Source of the DNA: Adiantum capillus-veneris
Lineage: Eukaryota > Streptophyta > Polypodiopsida > Polypodiales > Pteridaceae
Assembly: GCA_014529385.2 (NCBI GenBank)
Contig: CM043952.1
Coordinates: 58,798,119-58,862,118 of the forward strand
Reading direction: 5' to 3'
DNA length: 64,000 bases
Positions 23,820-32,973 of the stretch are shown one piece after another (position 1 is the stretch's first letter; the number at the start of each line of letters is the position of its first letter). Below the pieces are notes generated by a model that saw nothing but the letters and a program-made list of their open reading frames with translations, searched no databases and had not been told where the DNA came from. The position numbers were made by a program, and so were the translations under genes.

Positions 23820-24494
23820 CATCAATTCAGCTCAAAGGAGGCAAATTTCTGTTGTTTAGACTCAATGAAGCTCAGCCCAACACCAATGTGGCAAATAGTT
23901 TACACAATATTGAGGAAATACACCAGATACAACCACAAAGTTAAGCAGAGGCTTATCTCACAGGAGAAGATTACACAGAAAAACATCAAAAACTCTATGA
24001 GTAATTTGGAAAAAGGAACAGTGCCATTGCACCGGGAACGGCCAAAAACCCCACCCTACAATGTCACAATGCTCAAATCCAACCTCGGATGACCTGTTTA
24101 GGACCAAAAAATGCTCCAAAATGAGCAAAAATTGAGCTGCGGGTATTGCTCCTCTTCTCCACGTTTCTTTTGATCTTTTTTCTCAGGTTTTCAGTTTCCA
24201 CACTTAGCTTTATTACTTGGGCACCTTTGGCCTTTTAGTTGACCTCAAACGGACCCCGAACATGCCAAAAAGTGGCCTCGTAGTGCATAGTTGGCACCCG
24301 ATTGCATCCATCCGCACACCTGGCCCTCAACTTTTCTCAATAAGGCCATAGCTTTGGTCCCGGAACCACGTGAAGTGGCCCCCAAATACAATTCTCATGA
24401 TGACATTTTTCCATAATTATCACAAGAAAACACCCACGTTGTGTCTGTACTTATCCACATGCAAATATTGACCCCATTCGACATCCTGACGCCA
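23592..24494 (-). repeat. Gypsy LTR (5' LTR of minus-strand element)
   Basis: A 903-bp block homologous to 10056-10927. On the minus strand it starts TGGCGTCAGGATG and ends CTCACA. It contains two (CA)n tracts, 23652-23682 and 23783-23818. The 10-kb copy has only short CA-rich segments at these places, so the tracts probably expanded here. Confidence 0.75.
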
Positions 24495-25959
24495 CTAGAT
24501 TCCATCTAACACACCTGCTTACCTCATGGCATCGACGCATGGATAGCTTCCTCGAGAAGTTTTACGTGCCGCAAACTCCTCTTATTATAGAAAAACACAC
24601 CGATACTTGTGATAATGAAAATCGATACACTATGCACCCTGGCCCTACTTGTACACATGTGGGCCCCACGTAACCACCTGGCTCTGAAGAATGGGCAATT
24701 TTATGCATCATGCATGTGTACATACATATGCGTAATCCCTTGCTCCAAAAAACTCCTAACAACGGTATGAATATTTTTTCCGTCCTAACTCACAAACTGT
24801 TATGAATCAGCCCAATCCCTTTAAACTAGATCATTTATAACATTTTCTCTCTGGTTTTCACCTTAAAATCCCGCATGAGCTAAGAGTTATGGTCCAAAAA
24901 TAGCTTGCTACTTACTACACAAGTCAATTTTTTGGACCCCAGGCTCCTTGGAGAACCACTTTATAGATTCATCGGATGAGCAAACCCACTTAGCCAACTA
25001 ATAAGCATGATTAAAATTGATGATAAATGTATTTAGGTCTTCAATATCACTTTGTGAATGCGAGTTATTATTTATTCCATGACCGGGTTTACCTACGTGT
25101 GTACAGGTGCTACACACACAGAGGGAGTATCATATGAAGTCATGAGTTGATCCAAATGTTTATATATGATTTATGGTTTGTTTTGGTGGGTTTATTTTCA
25201 AGTGTTATATGTTCTTAAATTTATGTGAGGATATATGGTTACACAATTAGAACCATACAGACAGATCTCTACAGTCTGACTGCTTGGAAAAGATTGTTTG
25301 TGCATATGGAATATTCTATTGTGATTGGACTCATGTGTTATGTTTCTCATGGTAGCATCGCTACAAGACTAGGATCACCTACATCGCTTAGCTTTAGAAA
25401 AAAGATTCATTGACCTAGAGCTTTGGTGGATTCGGTGTATTGCCTAGGTCTCCCTTTTTGTTAGGTTCATCTGCACAGCTAGTGCGTCGAGGGTTGAACA
25501 ACCTATATGGCTAATGCGTCGAGGATCTTGCCTTGGCTTTGCCTAGACACTTGATGTTGGGCATCAAAGAGGCATGATGCCTAAACTCGTATGGTTGGTG
25601 TTGATACCCTACTACCTGTTGATATTTGGGATCCTTTCATAGCTTGGGTTCATGGAGGAAGGCAAAGCGGCTTTAGCCTATGTCTGGCTCAGGTAGGTTG
25701 GAGGTGTTCTGGATTGCTCCTATTGACAAAGTGAAATTCAATCTTTCCATAGTAGAGTGGAAGTGCAGGGGTGGAAAGTTGATCCCTACACATGGTCCGT
25801 TGCTCTACTAGTCATCTTGTTATATTTTTGATGCTATGGTATATCCAAAGTTGTTATTATTGTTAAGTATGCAGCCTCATTTACCCCTTGTAACATTTAG
25901 TCTTAAAAAAACACATTTGTTAGGCCCCTATTATGAGGAGATTCCATCATTCGTAAGAG
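24495..25959. other. No gene recognised
   Basis: Short open frames only. Nothing matches a known family. Confidence 0.5.
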
Positions 25960-26382
25960 AAATCACTTGCCAAAAAACCAACCTATGCCCCATAGATCTA
26001 CAAGAGCAAGGAGGCCTCCAAAAATGTTTTTTCCTTCCTTTAACCATCTCCTGGTTTCAGATTCTAGAGAGTCGGAATCATACAAAGAAGGTATGCAACA
26101 AAAATCCAAAGAAGAATGGATAAAGAGCATGCAAGTGAAGATGGACTCATTACATTGCAACAAAAAATGGGCCTTGGTTGAATTGCCTAAAGGTGAGCGG
26201 GCACCACAAAACAAATGGGTGTATAAGTTGAAGGAAGAAGAAGATGGAAAGAAAAGGTACAAGTCCAGGCTTGTGGTAAAGTTTCTATAAAAAAAGGTAT
26301 TGATTTCAATGAAATATTTTCTCCTTTTATTAAAATTAACTCAACTAGGCTTGTCCTAAGTGTTACCATATACATGTGGTAG
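25960..26382 (+). pseudogene. Copia reverse transcriptase fragment
   Basis: The frame reads RSTRARRPPKMFFPSFNHLL, then a spacer, then KNKWVYK-like NKWVYKLKEEEDGKKRYKSR and LVVKFL, then DFNEIFSPFIKIN. It closely follows the same region of copia A in this window (SFNHLL at 52610 and NKWVYK in 52004-52540). It is therefore a fragment of the same family, covering the end of integrase and the start of RT. A TAA after LVVKFL and the abrupt right end at the next LTR (26383) show it is dead. Confidence 0.8.
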
Positions 26383-26587
26383 TGATGTGTGTAAACAAAT
26401 TTCGGACTGCCGGGGTTTTTTTTTTCCTCACTAGGAGGTTTTTTCCCCGTGCATTGTTTACACGCCCATCACTCTAGGACTATTTATCTCTCTATTGCAC
26501 ACATGTAATACACTCTCTCTTGTGCGCCTTGAGCTTCCTTCATCTTCTCCAAGATGTGTGTGTTTTTCTGCAACCCTAATTCCAACA
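26383..26587 (+). repeat. 5' LTR of copia D
   Basis: A 205-bp block runs from TGATGTGTG to TTCCAACA and directly precedes a primer site at 26590. It is inserted in the copia RT fragment on its left. The internal region continues to 26949 and resumes at 36536. Confidence 0.65.
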
Positions 26588-26589
26588 AT

Positions 26590-26601
26590 TGGTATTAGAG
26601 C
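26590..26601 (+). other. Primer binding site TGGTATTAGAGC
   Basis: Differs by one base (T for C) from the initiator-Met primer site TGGTATCAGAGC used by the other copia elements here. Confidence 0.7.
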
Positions 26602-26949
26602 AAGTTGCATCCTCTCGAGCTTAGTCACCAACAACTTCAGCATATGCCTGCTTACTTTCTTCAATTTTTGTGAGCTTTGGTGAGCATCAGCAAGTTGAAA
26701 AATCTTTGGCATGCTCATAGAGATCGGTCTGCTTAGACTTCTGTTTCGGGCTCATTTCGGCCTCTATTTCCACTACAAGCAGTAATGCGCATGCTGTTTC
26801 ATCATTTTGTGTAGAAATTCTGTCAGTCCATTTTTTTGCATAACACGTCTCTTACAATCTTTTAACATTTGTGTTTTATAGCAAGTGTTGTTCCCAATTT
26901 GTTTCTCCTCTATTTGGGCAGTTTTTACATCAGATACAACATTTGCCAT
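26602..26949 (+). mobile_element. Copia D leader, left of the transposon insertion
   Basis: A 348-bp untranslated leader between the primer site and the gag start. Its last bases, TTTGCCAT, meet TGGCTGAC on the far side of transposon copy B to give a start-codon context GCCATGGCTGAC. This is the copia sequence that copy B interrupts. Confidence 0.65.
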
Positions 26950-26969
26950 CATTAGGAAAAATATGAACC
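26950..26969 (+). repeat. Left terminal inverted repeat of copy B
   Basis: Matches the right terminus (36516-36535, reverse strand) at 19 of 20 bases. Confidence 0.85.
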
Positions 26970-27094
26970 CTCTAGGGGCCCTTTGGGATTAAGGTTAATT
27001 AGAGGCCAGCCAATGAGAAGAGGGTGGTGGACACACTCTATGCCCTCAAAAATGTAGGGGGACAAAGTGAGAAGGGGCTCTTACCTAGTGAGAA

Positions 27095-27119
27095 GGGGGG
27101 GGGGGGGGGGGGGGGGGGG
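27095..27119. repeat. Poly(G) run of 25
   Basis: Uninterrupted G25 just inside the left end of transposon copy B. It could form G-quadruplexes, or its length may be a sequencing artefact. Confidence 0.9.
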
Positions 27120-27701
27120 TATATGGAACCTCCAACTTCCCTCCTTTTTGATCCGGTTTTGAAAAAATCCCAAAAATTTGAAATTTTTCAAAATTTTCAA
27201 AACTCAAATTTCGTCTTCTTAAAACCCCCCTTAAACTATTTTATGGTCAAAAAAGCATTTTTTGACCTCAAAAAGTCAAAACGTGCACCCAAAATCCCTA
27301 AAATTCTTTTTTTTTTAAAATTTGAAAAATCATTTTTTGCTATCCAAAGCTCCCCCAAAAGTAGTTCTTAGGCAAAAAGTGATATTCTCTCTCTAGAATC
27401 CCTTTTCCAACCCCTCCTTGGTTGCAATCATCACTCTCATCCTCTACTCCAACACTCTCTCTCTCTACACCATCTCCATTGTTGCAGCAAGGAAGCTCCT
27501 CTCTCCTCCCCTACCACCTTCCATTGCCACACCAAGCAAAGGTTATCCACCTTCTCCTCCCATTGCCACATCAAGCAAGGGTTATCCACCTTCTCCTCCC
27601 AGTGCCACAAGCGTTAACCACCTTCTCATATCACTTTATCCTACCTACATTGTAGCAATAAGCAAGGTCCTTCTCCTCCTCCTACTTTTCTTTGCTCAAC
27701 C

Positions 27702-29123
27702 ATGGCCAACTCTACTTCGCAAAGGCAACCAAAGGATGAGGTCACAGCACTTGCATGACACAACACTAGAGGTGTAGATGATGAGTGGGTGCCACAAGAG
27801 TTCACCAAAGTTACTTGGGTATACATGCAACCATCTGCTATTGGCCCTCATTGTGTGCAGAATCGTGCAAACTTGGATCTTCATTGGAAAGGAAAGCTCC
27901 TTGGCTTCAAGAACCGCAAAGACAAGGGGACTGTAGCCATGGTGCAACATGTTTTCTCAATGTCAACCATGTATTTGCAACAACCACCTCGATTTCCAAC
28001 ACATTGTAAGTACATGTTTTGAGAATACAAAGCTAGGTGCGAAATCACAATGTAATGTTATTATGGATTCATACTTAAGATTTGTCATGCATTTATAGTC
28101 ATATTTCCATCCACGTTGGTGGAGGAGCAACCACTACATAGTATCTCCGGCACATTCAATGCTATACATGCGGATATTTGAGCAATAATGTTTCCACATC
28201 TTTGCCCAACCAAACTGGTTCAAAGAAGGATTTTCTTCTATTCTCACTCCTATATTGTCCCTACTTCCACACAAGCGTTTGGAACACTTGAACCCATCAA
28301 AGTAAATTCCTTATTAAGTATGGAGTGGCCGGTGCTAGATTTGTGGTCGGTAGCATCTTTCAAGCAAAAGATGATAATGGATGTCCAAAACTCTTTGAAA
28401 TACTCTAAAGCTTCTAGGTCTATGGGCTTGAGTTGGTGTTTGCCTATTCATTGTTTTGTGCACATTTTTAAAGAGTTTGGATTTGTGGAGACTACCACAA
28501 TGCTTGTATGTAAAGATGCGCATTACGAGGAATTAGGAAGGCTTTTAGAAGAGAACTGGGGTTTTGTGGAGGGCATGCACAACGAGGACTGGTACCATTG
28601 TAAGGTTGGAGCTTCAGGTATTGGAATGCGCTATTTGAAATCCCGCACCTCCTTGTACATACGATTTCACTATGATCGTTGGATGTGCAAGCTTGGAGTG
28701 TGGATTCCCTTACAAAGTGTAGACGGCGCTATTGCAAGCTTTGACATTGCAGTGAAGATGCCCAACGATGCTTTGGAGGCAGTCCAAGTGAACAAGCATT
28801 GGACTCTCAGTAATGTTCGAGAACATTTGGTTATTATGGGTTTTGAGGCCCTTCAACAAGCACAATTTCGTTTACAAGGTCACAAGGTGAGAATCCTTCC
28901 ACCACATTTTCAATACATCATGGTTTGTCGATCATTGGATTCTTATTGTAATGAACGTCCGCAGATTGGGAAGAGAATGGAAGACAAATTGAAGGTCGAG
29001 GAGGACTGGGGATGGATGGAACTATGTTATCGATCTTATAACTTTGTAACTCTTGCAATTTTCAAACTGATCCCCGCTGTAATCAACATGATTTTCTTCG
29101 GCAAATCATACCTTTCAATATAA
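27702..29123 (+). pseudogene. Gene X, unknown transposon protein, copy B
   Basis: I do not recognise the family. A likely start is ATG at 27702 (ACCATGG context). The first segment reads DDEWVPQEFTKVTWVYM; it has a TGA near 27755 and runs to about 28010. After a gap, the frame from about 28090 (YFHPRWWRSNHY) shifts once near 28187 and then stays open to 29123. Conserved against copy C are EQM.P, the RIFFY segment, D.QNSLKYS, TTTML and LLEENWG. No zinc finger, catalytic triad or membrane segment stands out; the end is hydrophobic (FKLIPAVINMIFF). It transcribes toward gene Y, about 165 bp downstream. Confidence 0.6.
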
Positions 29124-29287
29124 TTTTTTGCATTGGGATGAGAAATCATTTTTTGGTTAAAGTGCCTTTTTTTTTAATGTCTTAAAAAAAGGGTCCATTA
29201 TAAAAGGGGGGCCACCTAACTCATTCACTATTTTCACTTTTGCAACTCTTGAGCTCCTCCACTCTCTATCTACACCCCAGGCTAGAC

Positions 29288-30861
29288 ATGGATGCTTTCA
29301 CAGCCTTTGCATCTACAGCCACATCCACCCCTTTGTCACGCTTCATCCTCTTCCTTGAGGACATCCAATACAAAGGGAAGTTGGACCTCCACACCCTTTT
29401 TACTCGTTTCCCTGACCTTGATGCCACAGTTGCCCTTCACATGGATGCATTTGTCGAGATTTTTGCGTTCATGGAGGAGCACATCATAAAATATTATGTA
29501 TCTATCCCCCCACATGTAGGGATCCGGGTGCCTTGCGATATTTTGTGCTACATACACAAAGGTGATCGTCCATTCTCCAAGAGGTTGCAACGATTCCAAG
29601 AAATTACAACCAATGCAGGCCATTACTTGGACGAGCAAGCCCCAGGGGTGTCAGCGCTCAAGAAGCGCAAGTTGGGGGTGGAGTACCTTTCTTGGCTCAC
29701 AACATTTATCTTGGTGAGCGAGGAACCAGATTTGGAGGAGCTTCGCTTACCACACCTTCAGGTTGGGTCCTTTATCAAGGATTCCGAGGAGCAGCAGGTT
29801 ATCCCCATGAACCCTGCAGCAGAAGGAAAGGCACACCGGCTCGAGTACCCTAGGGGTCTTGAGGAAGTGGTTGAGAAATCCATAGTTGCGGCTGGCCCTA
29901 CTGACACTCCAGTGCCACTACCTTGACGGATGTGGCTATCCCAGATGTAGAAATTAGCTGCTTCTCCTCAGTGTTAGTGGATGGGGAGGAGTATGTGTTC
30001 CTGCATGATTCGGAGAAAGCATTTGGCTTGCGCATGGATGAATGCTTGAGCGTGCTATGCAACAGCACCAAATGTCCCTTAGACAATACGCCACATGCCC
30101 TAGAAAGAAAGCTCTTTCTAGATGGGGACTCTGTTGCTGACACTATTGCAGTTTTATGTGCGGAGGTCCTGACAGCAGAGTAGTTTCACGTGGCTGATGA
30201 AGAATTCCAAGCCACGCAAGCCAAGGTTGAGGCTGCTAGGATGCCTATGCCATTATGCAACCTCCCATCTGATGATCCAAAGGTCGTATCTGTGGTGCAT
30301 GGGAGCATTGACTTGGATGCAAAGGGCAATAGGGAGGAGGATGACAAGGAGTAGGAGGTAAACTGTATCCTAATTTTCATGTTACTATTTTATCCTTCAT
30401 TGTCTTTTTTCTCAACCTTCATCGGTTTATGACAGGATGTCGTGGAGGTTGATGATTTTGCTGCAAGGACGGGTGGCAAGCGAATGGGCTTTGGACCTCA
30501 AGCTTCCCTTGCGCATTACCTAGGACAAATCCCCCCCGGCGATGTGGCCATTATCCATAATGAATTTACTCCCCAAGCCCATTTTCTGACTTGGTCGTTA
30601 AAAGCTTTGAGCAAGTTTTTGTGTTTGAGCACCATTGCTCAAACTGCGCATCAAGTGTTCCTAGTGCGTAAATCCCTTATATGCACAGCGTTTGGCACTG
30701 GCTTTCGTGTTAAAGTGCTTGCCCAGATAGGGATACATGCTTCCATTGGCTCAACTGACCCAAAGGCCATAGCGCAGTCCCTCTTGACTGGGGAGTTGCC
30801 TTATGCGCAAAATAGGCGCCAGGAAATGGTCATAAAAATTATGAACACCTCAGATACATGA
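29288..30861 (+). pseudogene. Gene Y, unknown transposon protein, copy B
   Basis: Family not recognised. The frame opens at ATG 29288 (MDAFTAF) and stays open to a TGA at 29926. There it overlaps a second frame by four bases (TTGA), which looks like a one-base shift. The second frame has an in-frame TAG at 30181-30183 and runs on to about 30357. An AG|GTAAAC donor there and a TTATGACAG acceptor at 30434 bracket a short intron. The last exon reads VEVDDFAARTGGKRMGFGPQ to the stop at 30861. It is mildly acidic, with no recognised motif. It sits between gene X and the hairpin pair and is found only in this copy. Confidence 0.55.
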
Positions 30862-30990
30862 TGTAAAATCACCATTTTGAAAGTAATAAAAAATATTTGA
30901 AATTGTCTCTCTATCTTGCAAATTCTTTTGAATGTGATTTGTCAATCTTGAAAATTGTTTCAATTGGTGATATGAAAATTGTTTTGATTA

Positions 30991-31810
30991 GTGACTTTGT
31001 AATTTCAAGTTCTGTATGTAATTTCAGTCAATTGCAGTAAATTTAGGTATTTTATGTTCCTTAGGGGGTAGATAAGCCTACCAAGGGCCAAAAAAATCCT
31101 GGCCACAAGGGCGCGCAAATGGCCCATCCATTAGTTTTGGATGGGCCATTTGCGCGCCCTTGTGGCCAGGCTTTATTTTGCCCCTGGTAGGCTTATCTAC
31201 CCCTAGGATACTTACAAAGCACAAATTTATTGAAATGAATTGATTTTGCATCATTAATTTAGATGCACCCTTTTTATGGCAATTCCAGCATATGTTCACA
31301 CTCAAGGACACTAGAAAAGGTGAAATCAATTATGAAATGAAGTTTCGAGCACACTATCACCTGCTTTAGCTCTACCTAGTACACCCGTGCCCCAAAATTC
31401 CAATTACATTGGACATTTGAAAAATCCAAATTAATGTTGCATAGACACTTGGTTTCACAATATGTTATTTTTTTTTATATCCTATAGGGAATTCAAAGCT
31501 TGAAATGGCCAAAAAAGGGTGTCCACAAGGATCCATGTAAAATAATGTAGCAAAACCAAGAGGTTTTAGTAAATTTGTGCTTTTAAAGTACCCTTGGGGG
31601 TAGATAAGCCTACAAGGGGCAAAAAAAAGCCTGGCCACAAGCGCACGTAAATGGCCCATCCAAAACTAATGGATGGGCCATTTGCGCGCCCTTGTGTGGC
31701 CAGGCTTTTTTTTGCCCCTTGTAGGCTTATCTACCCCCAAGGGTACTTAAAAAGCACAAATTTACTGAAATTGACTGAAATTACATACATAACTTGATAT
31801 TACAAAGTCA
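30991..31810. repeat. Nested inverted repeat with two hairpins
   Basis: Two palindromic elements, about 31044-31215 and 31571-31765, each have arms of roughly 75 bp (GGGGGTAGATAAGCCTAC ... GTAGGCTTATCTACCCCC, enclosing TGGCCACAAG and ATGGCCCATCCA). Outside them, 30991-31046 and about 31755-31810 are also inverted copies of one another (GTGACTTTGTAAT...TCAGTCAATT). The whole 820-bp block is thus a large inverted repeat whose halves each carry a hairpin. It occupies the gap between convergent gene Y and the H3-like gene. Confidence 0.9.
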
Positions 31811-31942
31811 TTTCATTACAAAGATAATAAACACAGTCGACACAACTGTTGATCATATTGTCATTGTAAAGTCAAATCATTACAAAGATAAGGGTGTGCA
31901 ATACAAAAAGAGGGGTAACTTAGGCTAATGCTCGAAGTCTCG

Positions 31943-32834
31943 TCACAATCGACATGCAAGCTGCATATCTTTTGGCTGTATTGTCACTTGCTTTGCATGT
32001 ATGTCGCATAGGTTGGTATCTTCCAACACCAAAATGATGTGGGCCTCTGTAGCTTCTTGAATAGCCTCTAGCGCTATTGCTTGCATTCTATACTGATTTC
32101 CATTGCTTTGAAGCACCTTCTTCATAGTGAGAGCAAAGAGTGAGAGCAAAAGAGGCGCGTCGAATCAAAAGCTCCGTCGTCTTCTGGTAGTGGCAGATTT
32201 TCGCAAATGCCCTTGCTATTTTTTGGTGCCACTGCGATTGTCTTGGGGGCACTTGCACATTTGCTGGCGGGCAGCGTTTAGGCTTCTTGAAAAAATTAGA
32301 CTTGCGCTTTTTTACATGCTTAGGGGCTGGTTCTGCAGCCTCTTCTGATTCTTTCTCTTCCCTTGGCTGCCGATCTTGTCGTGTGGGGAGAGCTCCCTGG
32401 CCTCCAGGCAATTTCTTCCCCCCAACGGCCACCCGTTGTGTGTGCAATATTTTATCTCGCATCCATGGTGGCTCACTCTCTGATTCAGTGTCTTTATGGA
32501 CCACCAGAGTCCTGGATGGTCCTGCTTGTGATTGGTGGTGCGACAGCTGCTCCCTATCGGACTCTGTTGTTTGATGGCCCTCTTCTTCTCTCCAGTGCTG
32601 GGCACGTTGCTTCATTCTCCTTCTAGGTGTTATATCTTGAGGAGGTGGAGATTCAGCAGTCCTCGATGACTCTCATGCCCTACCACCATGCCCACTACCA
32701 GATGAGTTCTTGGAACGGCCAGGCGTTTGTGGCCGTTTTCTTGTGCCTTTAAGCCATGACGGCTTCTCACATCCTTGGAGGGTATTTTTGTTGGCAGGTG
32801 GATGCTCTTTCGCGGTTTGTTTGATGCGCGCCAT
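31943..32834 (-). pseudogene. Divergent histone H3-like gene, copy B (frameshifted)
   Basis: The start at 32834 opens MARIKQTAKEH, close to canonical MARTKQTARKS. A long Ser/Gly- and charge-rich tail (much longer than in H3) leads to the core. The core reads KIARAFAKICHYQKTTELLI and RRASFAL. A 13-bp direct duplication (TTTGCTCTCACTC/A, about 32120-32150) then shifts the frame. The other frame continues TMKKVLQ, YRMQAIALEAIQEATEAHII, LEDTNLCDIHAKQVTIQPKD and MQLACRL. It ends at a TGA where H3 has a late Arg. With one 13-bp unit removed, the helix spacing equals canonical H3. A tail TGA near 32674 is another lesion. It starts about 140 bp after the transposase-like gene, same strand. Confidence 0.85.
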
Positions 32835-32973
32835 TTTGTTGGTAAGAGCTCACTTGTTCTTTAAAAATGAGTGGTTTATGAGAGCATGCAATATTTATAA
32901 GGGCCCATTTAAAAAGGGCCCTGTTCACACTAAATTTTTTTTAAAAAGTATTATTTTTAAAATAAACATGTCG

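Larger units (their letters stand above)
21466..24494 (-). mobile_element. Decayed Ty3-gypsy element, minus orientation
   Basis: The 5' LTR is 23592-24494 and a primer-site-like sequence follows at 23568-23585 on the minus strand. Then come a noncoding leader, an integrase C-terminal remnant (21928-22435) and a protease-like remnant (21466-21888). The usual order would put protease before integrase, so the element is rearranged or is a composite. No RT/RNase H and no 3' LTR are visible. Confidence 0.6.

Noticed and set aside
28335-28523. Minus-strand frames inside gene X
   Set aside because: They overlap the long conserved plus-strand frame and have no counterpart in copy C.
30991-31810. CRISPR-like or terminator array
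   Set aside because: The repeats are inverted, only two units exist and there are no spacers; the setting is a plant-type nuclear genome.
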